Positions 1 through 5,526 of a stretch of 9,579 nt of DNA are shown here, piece by piece (within the stretch, counting starts at the first letter, position 1; every line of letters starts with the position of its first letter). Made by a program: the position numbers and the translations under genes. The notes under the pieces are model-generated. The model did not search any database, had not been told where the DNA came from, and saw nothing but the letters and a program-made list of their open reading frames with translations. Source of the DNA: JANNGC01 sp043758205 (GTDB lineage Bacteria > Verrucomicrobiota > Verrucomicrobiia > Limisphaerales > SIBH01); NCBI GenBank assembly GCA_043758205.1, contig JAYVNY010000207.1, positions 1-9,579 on the forward strand, in the 5' to 3' direction.

Positions 1-190
1 CGTGGTCGCGTCAGCCGGGCCTCTGAAGCGTCGCGCTGATCCCAGGGGAGATTTCAGGCGCGTGGAAATCCCAGACCTCCGCTTCTCCCGACCGCCGGCG
101 CCGCCGAGGCCTTTGGGCAACAGGCCCTTCGGATGCACCCGGGAAAATTCCAAATCTTTCTCTTCCCGTCCGCGCAGTTCGCTCCACGGC
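1..190. other. left-edge segment with no convincing gene
   Basis: I see no supported coding region here. The open frames that cross it are Arg/Pro/Ser-rich, show no recognisable domain and look like by-products of high GC. An imperfect hairpin lies at 104-132: CCGA (104-107) pairs with TCGG (129-132) and GGCCT (108-112) with AGGCC (122-126), with a two-base bulge at 127-128 and a 9-nt loop. The adjacent gene on the minus strand ends before this segment, at the terminator at 191-224. The segment is therefore an intergenic spacer or the edge of something that continues to the left of the window. Confidence 0.5.
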
Positions 191-224
191 AAAAAAAAGC
201 GGCCAGCTACTGAGCCGGCCGCTT
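191..224 (-). terminator. Rho-independent terminator of the Cys-rich small protein gene
   Basis: Read on the minus strand, a 12-bp stem (224-213 with 208-197, one G-U wobble at 216/205) closes a 4-nt loop at 212-209. A run of eight T's (198-191) follows at once. It starts 19 bases past the stop codon of the 437-243 gene. This is a textbook intrinsic terminator. Confidence 0.9.
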
Positions 225-242
225 GAGAGTTGCGGAAGAAAA

Positions 243-437
243 TTACTTCTTCTCTTCTTTCTTCGGATTGCACTTTTCGCAGGTCTTGCCGTCTTTGGCG
301 GCGGCCTTGCAGCAGGGATGCGCGCAAGCTTCGCCCTTGGCCTTGGCCTTGTCGCAGCAGGATTCTGCACGAGCGCTGACCGCGCCGAGCACGGCGAGAA
401 CGCACGCGACGGCAATGAGTGACTTGATGGATTTCAT
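243..437 (-). CDS. small secreted Cys-rich protein with a duplicated CC-x9-C module
   Basis: A 64-aa protein not assignable to a named family. Residues 1-24 form a signal peptide: basic start MKSIKS, hydrophobic core IAVACVLAVLGAV, and a likely cleavage site after SARA. The mature 40 residues are rich in Lys and Cys, with seven Cys at 27, 28, 38, 42, 43, 53 and 56. They form two copies of a CC-x9-C module, CC-DKAKAKGEA-C and CC-KAAAKDGKT-C, followed by CEKC. His40 sits between the modules. Export together with paired Cys suggests metal binding or a disulfide-knitted periplasmic peptide, but that is inference. The gene stands alone, with its own terminator and a weak promoter-like sequence. 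No Shine-Dalgarno sequence is seen, only an A-rich leader just before the ATG. The signal peptide and the terminator support it as a real gene. Confidence 0.75.
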   Translation of the reverse strand: MKSIKSLIAVACVLAVLGAVSARAESCCDKAKAKGEACAHPCCKAAAKDGKTCEKCNPKKEEKK

Positions 438-474
438 CTTATTTTTTAACTGTTGTTGCCGGTGAGAGTCCGGC

Positions 475-503
475 GCTCTAGTCCGTTTTGGTGTTCCACC
501 AAG
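475..503 (-). promoter_or_regulatory. possible promoter of the Cys-rich small protein gene
   Basis: On the minus strand a TAGAGC box (480-475, inside a CTAG tetramer) lies 37 bases before the ATG at 437. CTTGGT (503-498) lies 17 bases upstream of the box, or TTGGTG at a spacing of 16. Both boxes match the sigma-70 consensus only weakly. The call rests partly on CTAG also appearing in the putative -10 boxes of other genes in this window. Confidence 0.25.
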
Positions 504-605
504 CGACCCAGCTTCGGGGAACGACCAATGGACGGGCTATGGGCGGCAATATATTCATGGGCGGGGGTGTGTCGAGGGGGAATTCTGAGCAGCAGACCGG
601 TGGGT

Positions 606-651
606 TTTCGACCGAATGCGGGGTTGTGTTTCGACCGAATGCGGGGTTGTG
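606..651. repeat. perfect 23-bp tandem direct repeat, two copies
   Basis: Positions 606-628 and 629-651 are identical at all 23 bases and abut without a spacer. The unit starts TTTCGACCGAATG and ends GGGGTTGTG. The repeat lies between the divergent small-protein and riboflavin synthase genes, and its second copy ends 32 bases before the riboflavin synthase ATG. Two copies 23 bp apart lie on roughly the same face of the helix, so an operator pair is possible. A simple recent duplication is equally possible. Confidence 0.9.
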
Positions 652-683
652 ACTTCTCCCGCGATTGGCGACGCTGTCCCCGC

Positions 684-1289
684 ATGTTCACCGGCATAGT
701 CGAGGAAACGGGCGTTGTGGAAAGCATCCGCGAGGCGGCCCAAGCCATCCAACTCACGGTGTGCGCCCGACTTGTGGCGCGCGGCACGCGCACGGGCGAC
801 AGCATCGCGGTCAACGGTTGCTGCCTCACCGTTACGAGAATCTCGCGGGTCAAAGGCGGGGTGAAGCTGCAATTTGATTTGCTTCGTGAAACTTGGACCC
901 GCACCAGCCTGCAACTGGCCCGACCGGGCGCGTTAGTAAATCTGGAACGCGCCCTCGCCGCCAACGGCCGACTCGGCGGACACTTCGTCACCGGCCACAT
1001 TGACGGCACCGGGAAAATCATTCGCTGGGCATGCGCCGGGGCCGATCATCTGCTCGACATCAGCGCGCCGCCGGAAGTCTTGCGCTACGTCATTTTCAAA
1101 GGCTCCATCGCGGTGGACGGCATCAGCCTGACCGTCGCGAGCGTGACCAAGCGCGGCTTCCGATTGTGGATTATCCCGCACACCTACGAGGTCACGGCGT
1201 TGCACGAGCGCCAGGTCGGCGACGCGGTGAATCTGGAGGCTGACTTGCTCGGAAAGTATGTCGAACAGTTCGTCCGCCTCAGGAAATGA
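684..1289 (+). CDS. ribE: riboflavin synthase alpha subunit
   Basis: A 201-aa cytoplasmic enzyme that dismutates two 6,7-dimethyl-8-ribityllumazine molecules into riboflavin and a pyrimidinedione, the last step of riboflavin synthesis. It has the two lumazine-binding repeats of the family. The first starts MFTGIVEETG and carries DSIAVNGCCLTV (39-50). The second carries GRLGGHFVTGHIDGTG and then FKGSIAVDGISLTVA. The C-terminal IIPHTYEV and NLEADLLGKYVE motifs match the family's IPHT.EV and NLE.D...KYVE. Length is close to the usual 200-215 aa. The frame is open upstream to 453, but MFTGIVE is the canonical N-terminus, so 684 is the start. No Shine-Dalgarno sequence is visible before it. No other rib gene is in the window, and I see no FMN riboswitch. 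The ribE/ribC naming differs between species. Confidence 0.95.
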   Translation: MFTGIVEETGVVESIREAAQAIQLTVCARLVARGTRTGDSIAVNGCCLTVTRISRVKGGVKLQFDLLRETWTRTSLQLARPGALVNLERALAANGRLGGHFVTGHIDGTGKIIRWACAGADHLLDISAPPEVLRYVIFKGSIAVDGISLTVASVTKRGFRLWIIPHTYEVTALHERQVGDAVNLEADLLGKYVEQFVRLRK

Positions 1290-1292
1290 ATC

Positions 1293-1311
1293 GCTCCGGA
1301 CAAGCCGGAGC
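1293..1311 (+). other. hairpin just after the riboflavin synthase stop
   Basis: GCTCCGG (1293-1299) pairs with CCGGAGC (1305-1311) around a 5-nt loop, three bases past the riboflavin synthase stop. No T-run follows, so it is at best a weak terminator or an mRNA 3'-end stabiliser. It abuts the -35-like box of the next gene. Confidence 0.35.
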
Positions 1312-1341
1312 TTGAACTTCGGCGGACCACTCCCCTAGCCT
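1312..1341 (+). promoter_or_regulatory. putative promoter giving a leaderless transcript
   Basis: TTGAAC (1312-1317) and TAGCCT (1336-1341, inside CCTAG) are 18 bases apart. The second box ends 7 bases before the ATG at 1349. A normal -10 to start-site distance would place transcription initiation at or next to that ATG. No Shine-Dalgarno sequence is present between them, which fits a leaderless mRNA. Box matches are partial (4/6 and 3/6). Confidence 0.35.
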
Positions 1342-1348
1342 GCGCGCC

Positions 1349-1582
1349 ATGCAGATGAAGTTCAGCAAGTTCGCAGCGGTTCTCGTCGTGGGAATGGTTT
1401 CCGTGGTGTTGGTCTCGGCCCATCCCGGCCATGCGCTCACCGATCCGGTGGCGCAGGTTTCTGAGCCGCTCGCCGGCGCGGATCACATCGCGGCGTTTCT
1501 CGCACTGACCTCCATTCTGCTCCTCACGCTGCGCGCCATGGTGAAACACCGCGCGGCAAAAAAAGAAACGGCGCGCAAGTAA
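1349..1582 (+). CDS. 77-aa two-helix membrane protein with HPGH and GADH motifs (HupE/UreJ-like N-terminus)
   Basis: Function unknown. Residues 5-24 form a hydrophobic signal or first membrane helix ending VLVSA. It is followed by HPGH (25-28), a short polar linker, PLAGADHIAAFLAL (40-53) and a second helix to about residue 65. The tail is strongly basic (KHRAAKKETARK), predicting a cytoplasmic C-terminus. HPGH followed by a P(L/F).G.DH motif is how HupE/UreJ metal-permease proteins begin. Those have about 190-200 residues and six helices, so this is only a third of their length. It may be a stand-alone mini-form or a decayed remnant; the intact frame, its own terminator and its promoter-like sequence favour an intact small gene. 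ATG codons at 1349 and 1355 are both possible starts. Confidence 0.65.
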   Translation: MQMKFSKFAAVLVVGMVSVVLVSAHPGHALTDPVAQVSEPLAGADHIAAFLALTSILLLTLRAMVKHRAAKKETARK

Positions 1583-1606
1583 TCGCACGCCGTCCTGAGC
1601 TTTCTT

Positions 1607-1640
1607 CAGCCGCGTTCGTGAGAGCGCGGCTGTATTTTTT
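1607..1640 (+). terminator. Rho-independent terminator after the HPGH small protein
   Basis: CAGCCGCG (1607-1614) pairs with CGCGGCTG (1625-1632). The stem can extend by a wobble pair and a T-A pair into the loop, and TATTTTTT follows (1633-1640). It begins 25 bases after the TAA of the 77-aa gene. It is one-directional: on the minus strand no T-run follows the stem. Confidence 0.85.
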
Positions 1641-1676
1641 ATGACTGCGCTCTGCCGAGACGCAGCTACGAGGAAA

Positions 1677-3956
1677 TCACTTCTCCGCCAGCTTCCAGAT
1701 CGAGTTCCACACGTCCTGCTTCACCGGTGAACCATCCTTCGCCTTCACGTTCGCGGAAATCTTCATCTGCATCACGGGCTGAATCGTCGGGATTTCCAGC
1801 CACACGGTTCTCTTGTCCGCCAGCAGTTTCGCGGATTTCAGCTCCACCTTGTCGTGGCCCTTCTGCTCCGGGTCAGCGACGGAGAATTCCGGCGAGCCGT
1901 AGTTCGCCGTCCACTTGTAGTTCCATTGCTCCACCGCCCAGTTGCCCGTGTCGGCCACGCTGGCTTCGTCGAGCGGTGAGGTGAAGGTCAGTTCCACGCC
2001 TTGCTTCGTGGCATGCAACTTCGTCGGCATGTTCACGGGCTTGCCGGTGTAACGCACGCGATGCACCGCGCCCTTCCGCGCGCCGTCCGATTGCCAGACC
2101 ATCAAGCCTGTGACGTAGAGCTGCCCGTCGCGCTCGTTGAAACGTCCGCGCATGATGCCCGAATCAAACTTCAGCGGAAACCGCACCACGCCGCCCTGAT
2201 ACTCGCCGTCCACCTTGTCGAGCAACACCTTGAACAGCGCGCAATGGCCGTAACTCAGATGCAGCATGTCGTTCTCGAACGGTCCCCACTTCTGGCTCGT
2301 CACCCACACCTGGCCGCCGCTGGAGTTATCAATGTTCTTCGGCAGCCAGCACACGGGATTGTCATACGTCGTCGGCTTCGGTGTTTTGAACGCGTTGTTC
2401 ACGTGACCATAGAAGCCGCCTTGCTTGATGATGCTGAATCGCGACGCCGGCACCCAGTTGCCCTCGTTGTCGCTCACGGAAATTTCATCGTGCGGCCCCA
2501 TGCCCATGCCGTTCGGCGCGCGCAAGCCGTTCGCGAACGTCTCCAGCTTCAAGCCGTCCTTGCTCACCTTGATGACGTTGCCGTTGTGCGGGTGCTTGGC
2601 ATCGCCGAGGTTGCCGCCCTTGGCGAAATAGAAATCGCCCTTCGAGTCCGTCTGCAAATCGAGCGCGAACTCGTGGTATTCCTGAAACGCCGCGATGTCG
2701 TTGTTGAAGTTTTCGTAGAAGTCCGCCTCGCCGTCCTTGTTCAAGTCGTGCAGGCGCGTGATTTGATCGCGGCCCAGCACGTTCACCACGTCATCCACGA
2801 TCTTCAAACCGAGCGGTTGGAAAAGTCCGGTGGCGAAACGCTGCCACGTCACGCGGTCGAGCTTGTCGTCAATGTTATCAATCAGCCACACGTCGCCGGA
2901 GACGGAGCAGACGGCGGCGCGCGTGCCGCCCTTGAAGAAGTCGAGACCGCTGCAACGAATCCAGGAGTTGAAACGATTGGTCTCCGGCACGGTGATGGTG
3001 TCCACGACGTAGGGACTGTTCGTGTCCGTGCTGAGTTTGCCGGGCACGGCGAAGGGAGCGCCCCAGCGCGGGGCACCGCCTTTTTTTGACACCGCCGTCA
3101 CCGACACACCTGGCAATATGCTTCTGCTCAATAAATCAGCCGCCCAGCTTTCAGCCTCTTTGACCGCTCCCCGCCACATCAGTACCACCACAGACGTATT
3201 CTTGGCAGGCAGTTTAAGCAGCAGCGTCTGATTGGTCCCCAGCACCAGTTCACCACCACCTGTGACCGCGATTACCACTGCTTCATCACCTTGAGGCACG
3301 ATCGCGGCTCCGGCCCGAATGGTCGCGCCCTTCTTCGCTTCGCACAACACTGTGAGGAGAGGTCGCTTCACCGACTTAATTTCCAACTCGCGAATGAATA
3401 CTCTCAGCCCTGCCTCGAAACGATGCTTCTCAGTGATGTTCGCCTTCCCAACCGTGTAACTCAGCACCGCCTGATCGCCATCCAGATAAATCCCCTTCCA
3501 CTTCACATGCTCCTTCGGCAGCGGGCCGTACTTCCGGTTCTTAAACTCCGGCCGCCCATCCGTGAAATCCCCGTTCGCGTCCGCCCAGCCCGGCCCGGCG
3601 GGCGTGGTGAAAACGATGTTCGTGCTATCCGGCTTCGGCATGCCTTCCAGACCATCGCGCCCCGTCGGCAACTTCACGAAGCCGCCCGTCCAGCCCAGCG
3701 CCAGCTTGCACATCTCCGTGTCGAACGCCACCGTCGCGCCGTTCCCCAGGTTCAGGCTCACGCACTTGTTGATCTTCGGCTGCGTGTCCAGGTAGCTCGA
3801 CAGAAACGGCCCGTGCTCCATCAAGTCCCACTTCGTGCCCGTCTTCTTCGCGGGCTTGGCCGCCGGCGGAGTTTCTGCGGCGAGCAACCCGCCGCCAGCC
3901 AACACGGAAACCAAAACCATCCGCCGCCAAACCTTCGTGAACATCAATCTCATCAT
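1677..3956 (-). CDS. secreted sorbosone-dehydrogenase-like beta-propeller protein with DUF6797-like N-terminal domain
   Basis: A 759-aa exported protein. The signal peptide is MMRLMFTKVWRRMVLVSVLAGGGLLAAE, with cleavage near AA-E. Residues of about 45-300 resemble the N-terminal domain (DUF6797, from memory) that precedes membrane-bound dehydrogenase propellers in Verrucomicrobiota and Planctomycetota. Typical features are EHGPFLSSYL, FDTEMCKLALGWTGGF and WADANGDFTDGRP. From about 305 to 690 comes a sorbosone-dehydrogenase-like propeller: SWIRCSGLDFF, GDVWLI, FQPLGLKIV, FANGLRAPNGM, SDNEGNW. It contains a complete EF-hand-like loop, D404-N406-D408-G409-D412-E415, so calcium binding is likely. 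A C-terminal domain ends the protein. No CxxCH haem motif is present, although related proteins often carry a cytochrome c domain. An oxidoreductase role on sugars is inference. The frame opens at a TTG (4025), but ATG 3956 (or 3953/3944) starts the signal peptide. No strong ribosome site is seen. It lies 91 bp after the SMP-30 gene, possibly co-transcribed. Confidence 0.85.
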   Translation of the reverse strand: MMRLMFTKVWRRMVLVSVLAGGGLLAAETPPAAKPAKKTGTKWDLMEHGPFLSSYLDTQPKINKCVSLNLGNGATVAFDTEMCKLALGWTGGFVKLPTGRDGLEGMPKPDSTNIVFTTPAGPGWADANGDFTDGRPEFKNRKYGPLPKEHVKWKGIYLDGDQAVLSYTVGKANITEKHRFEAGLRVFIRELEIKSVKRPLLTVLCEAKKGATIRAGAAIVPQGDEAVVIAVTGGGELVLGTNQTLLLKLPAKNTSVVVLMWRGAVKEAESWAADLLSRSILPGVSVTAVSKKGGAPRWGAPFAVPGKLSTDTNSPYVVDTITVPETNRFNSWIRCSGLDFFKGGTRAAVCSVSGDVWLIDNIDDKLDRVTWQRFATGLFQPLGLKIVDDVVNVLGRDQITRLHDLNKDGEADFYENFNNDIAAFQEYHEFALDLQTDSKGDFYFAKGGNLGDAKHPHNGNVIKVSKDGLKLETFANGLRAPNGMGMGPHDEISVSDNEGNWVPASRFSIIKQGGFYGHVNNAFKTPKPTTYDNPVCWLPKNIDNSSGGQVWVTSQKWGPFENDMLHLSYGHCALFKVLLDKVDGEYQGGVVRFPLKFDSGIMRGRFNERDGQLYVTGLMVWQSDGARKGAVHRVRYTGKPVNMPTKLHATKQGVELTFTSPLDEASVADTGNWAVEQWNYKWTANYGSPEFSVADPEQKGHDKVELKSAKLLADKRTVWLEIPTIQPVMQMKISANVKAKDGSPVKQDVWNSIWKLAEK

Positions 3957-4047
3957 GTGGCCGTTTTCGACGGAGGCACCCGGCGGAAATTCAGGACCGC
4001 TGCGGCGCGCAGAGTTTCCCGGCAACCTCGGCGATTTCTGCCCGGCC

Positions 4048-4950
4048 CTACTTCGCCCCCTTCACGCGCATCTTCAAACCATAGACACTCTTGCTCGCCG
4101 TGATGAACAGCAGGTCGCGCTCTTTACCGCCGAAGGTCACGTTCGCGGTCCAACCCTCGGACACGGGGATTTGCTCGATCTGTTTTCCGGTTTTGTCGAA
4201 GACGGTCACGCCTTTGCCGGTGAGGTAGAGGTTGCCCTCGTTATCAATGGTCATGCCGTCGGAGCCGAGTTCGCAGAAGAGTTGTTTGTTGGTCAGCGAA
4301 CCGGTGTTTTGAATTTCGTAGGAGTAAGTTTTGCGCGCGCCAATGTCGGCGACGTATAGCGTCTTGCCGTCGGGCGTGCCGATGATGCCGTTGGGCTGCT
4401 TCAAATCAGTGGTCACGCGGCGGACGATCTTCTGGTTCGGCGTCAGGAAGTAAACGTGCTGGCCGTCCTGCTGCATCTTCGGGTCACGCTTCCAGTAGTC
4501 GCGTTTGTAGAGTGGGTCGGTGAAGTAGAGGCCACCGTCGGGACGAATCCACAAATCATTCGGGCCATTGAGCAGCTTGCCTTCAAAATTGAACACCAGC
4601 TTGGTCACGGTCTTGTCCGGCGCAATGGACCAGAGCTGATTTTCCCCGTCGGCGCAGGCGAGCAGATTGCCTTTCTGGTCGAAGTAAGTGCCGTTCGCGC
4701 GCCCGGCGGGTTTCAGCCAGTCGGAGAACGTTCCATCCGCCGCGCTCCACTTCACGATGCGGTCATTCGGCTGGTCGGTGAAGAAGACGTTGCCGTCGCG
4801 ATCCACCGCCGGGCCTTCGGTGAAGGCGTAGCCGCCGCCGAGCTTTTCCAGCGTTGCGCCGGGGGTGATGATGGATTCGGCGGTAAAGCCAGTTCTGGCC
4901 GTCATCGGCAAAAGCAAAGCCAGCAGGCTCAAAAAGCGGAGTGATTTCAT
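4048..4950 (-). CDS. secreted SMP-30/gluconolactonase-like beta-propeller protein
   Basis: A 300-aa protein with a signal peptide (residues 1-24, MKSLRFLSLLALLLPM...GFTA, cleavage before ES), so it acts outside the cytoplasm. The rest is a six-bladed SMP-30/gluconolactonase/LRE propeller. The four expected divalent-metal ligands all appear to be present: Glu45 in FTEGPA, Asn131 in NGPNDLW, Asn187 in QPNGI and Asp231 in GSDGMTID. Blade motifs DGNVFFTD, DGGLYFTDP, DGKTLYVAD and EGNLYLTG recur at regular spacing. The family hydrolyses sugar lactones such as gluconolactone; the actual substrate cannot be told. The frame is open to 5001, but ATG 4950 begins the signal peptide and lies 7 bases after a -10-like box, so I chose it. 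The neighbouring downstream gene encodes another exported propeller related to sugar dehydrogenases, which suggests a shared extracytoplasmic sugar-oxidation role. Confidence 0.9.
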   Translation of the reverse strand: MKSLRFLSLLALLLPMTARTGFTAESIITPGATLEKLGGGYAFTEGPAVDRDGNVFFTDQPNDRIVKWSAADGTFSDWLKPAGRANGTYFDQKGNLLACADGENQLWSIAPDKTVTKLVFNFEGKLLNGPNDLWIRPDGGLYFTDPLYKRDYWKRDPKMQQDGQHVYFLTPNQKIVRRVTTDLKQPNGIIGTPDGKTLYVADIGARKTYSYEIQNTGSLTNKQLFCELGSDGMTIDNEGNLYLTGKGVTVFDKTGKQIEQIPVSEGWTANVTFGGKERDLLFITASKSVYGLKMRVKGAK

Positions 4951-4957
4951 GCGGCTG

Positions 4958-4986
4958 GATTTAGCCGGAACATCTGGGGATGTCCA
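4958..4986 (-). promoter_or_regulatory. putative promoter of the SMP-30 gene, leaderless geometry
   Basis: On the minus strand TGGACA (4986-4981, 5/6 to TTGACA) lies 17 bases before TAAATC (4963-4958, 3/6 to TATAAT). Only 7 bases then separate the box from the ATG at 4950, so the expected transcription start is at or next to the start codon. No Shine-Dalgarno sequence is visible. A small inverted repeat (CGGCT 4952-4956, AGCCG 4963-4967) overlaps the box. Confidence 0.4.
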
Positions 4987-5018
4987 CTTGCGACATCCCA
5001 AAAGCCCCGGAAAAAAAC

Positions 5019-5047
5019 TTTACACCCCAAATCACGGCCCCTAGGCT
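5019..5047 (+). promoter_or_regulatory. putative rpsO-pnp promoter
   Basis: TTTACA (5019-5024, 5/6 to TTGACA) and TAGGCT (5042-5047, inside CCTAGG) are exactly 17 bases apart. Transcription would begin near 5054, leaving a leader of about 29 nt before the rpsO ATG. The leader is A-rich and contains AAGAAG (5066-5071), at best a weak ribosome site. Divergent from the SMP-30 promoter. Confidence 0.45.
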
Positions 5048-5082
5048 CCGCCACTCAAAATTAAAAAGAAGCAGTAGTTGTT

Positions 5083-5337
5083 ATGGAGAAAGCGAAAGTT
5101 ATCGAAGGCGTGCGGATTCACGAAAAAGACACGGGTTCTTCCGATGTCCAGATTGCGTTGCTCACGAGCCGCATCAATGAACTCACCGAGCATTTGCAGA
5201 AGAACAAGAAGGACCACAGCTCCCGCCGCGGGCTGCTGCAAATGGTCAGCCAGCGCCGCAAGCTGCTGGATTACCTCCACAAAAAGAACGCCCCGCGTTA
5301 CGTGGCGATCACCAAGAAGCTGAAATTGCGGAAATAA
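5083..5337 (+). CDS. rpsO: 30S ribosomal protein S15
   Basis: An 84-aa protein that binds 16S rRNA early in 30S assembly and helps bridge to the 50S subunit. Diagnostic segments are present: DTGSSDVQIALLTSRINELTEHL, KKDHSSRRGLLQMVSQRRKLLDYL and a basic end KKLKLRK. It is slightly shorter than the usual 88-89 aa, the difference being at the N-terminus before DTGSS. The family's common DHHSRRGLL appears here as DHSSRRGLL. It is followed, 189 bp downstream, by pnp, the same order as in many bacteria. In E. coli S15 represses its own translation through its leader; the leader here is too short to claim the same mechanism. Confidence 0.97.
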   Translation: MEKAKVIEGVRIHEKDTGSSDVQIALLTSRINELTEHLQKNKKDHSSRRGLLQMVSQRRKLLDYLHKKNAPRYVAITKKLKLRK

Positions 5338-5345
5338 ATTTCGAG

Positions 5346-5370
5346 ACGCGCGCCACCCGGGCGCGCGTTT
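5346..5370 (+). terminator. GC-rich hairpin between rpsO and pnp (weak or partial terminator)
   Basis: ACGCGCGCC (5346-5354) pairs perfectly with GGCGCGCGT (5360-5368) around a 5-nt loop, 9 bases past the rpsO stop. The T-tract is short and interrupted (TTTCAGTTT from 5368). It is therefore probably a leaky terminator and/or an RNA 3'-end stabiliser. E. coli has a comparable attenuating terminator between rpsO and pnp. Confidence 0.6.
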
Positions 5371-5450
5371 CAGTTTCATCGGAACGCATCACGCGGCGGG
5401 CCGGTGACTTCAACAACCAAACGCGTATGGTGCCTGACCGCCTCTAAGTA

Positions 5451-5490
5451 ATTTCAATCAGCTCCGACTCGGTTCGGAGTTCACTGAAGT
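5451..5490 (+). promoter_or_regulatory. long imperfect hairpin in the pnp leader
   Basis: Positions 5451-5467 fold back on 5474-5490 around a 6-nt loop (5468-5473). Of 17 opposed pairs, 13 are Watson-Crick, two are G-U (5452/5489, 5461/5480) and two are mismatched (5457/5484, 5459/5482). The top six pairs, CTCCGA with TCGGAG, are perfect. It ends 21 bases before the ribosome site of pnp. In E. coli a pnp leader hairpin is cut by RNase III and then used for autoregulation by PNPase; position and form suggest the same here, as inference. Confidence 0.5.
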
Positions 5491-5511
5491 TTCTTCGGGG
5501 GCGGCAGTCAC

Positions 5512-5517
5512 AGGAGA
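5512..5517 (+). promoter_or_regulatory. Shine-Dalgarno sequence of pnp
   Basis: AGGAGA lies 9 bases before the ATG at 5527 and confirms that start. It is the only strong ribosome binding site I see in the window, in contrast to the other genes. Confidence 0.8.
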
Positions 5518-5526
5518 AGAAAACAA

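Noticed and set aside
2..226. 74-codon plus-strand open frame at the left edge
   Set aside because: Arg/Pro/Ser-rich low-complexity translation with no domain. It also crosses the minus-strand terminator at 191-224.
541..683. possible FMN (RFN) riboswitch before riboflavin synthase
   Set aside because: The conserved RFN blocks are not present. The only clear structure is the 23-bp tandem repeat.
1645..1665. hairpin downstream of the large propeller gene as its terminator
   Set aside because: A bulged 8-bp stem can form on the minus strand, but an A-rich rather than T-rich stretch follows, so it is not a convincing intrinsic terminator.
3081..3087. run of seven T's (A's in the coding strand) as a frameshift or slippage site
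   Set aside because: The reading frame continues intact on both sides with family-like sequence, and no alternative product is evident. Slippage cannot be judged from sequence alone.
2001..3089. 362-codon plus-strand open frame opposite the large propeller gene
   Set aside because: The translation is a His/Val/Arg-rich shadow without recognisable domains. The minus-strand protein has a signal peptide and clear propeller motifs over the same bases.
3957..4025. upstream TTG start that adds 23 residues to the large propeller protein
   Set aside because: It would put a charged, Pro-rich stretch in front of a well-formed signal peptide. ATG 3956 (or 3953/3944) fits better.
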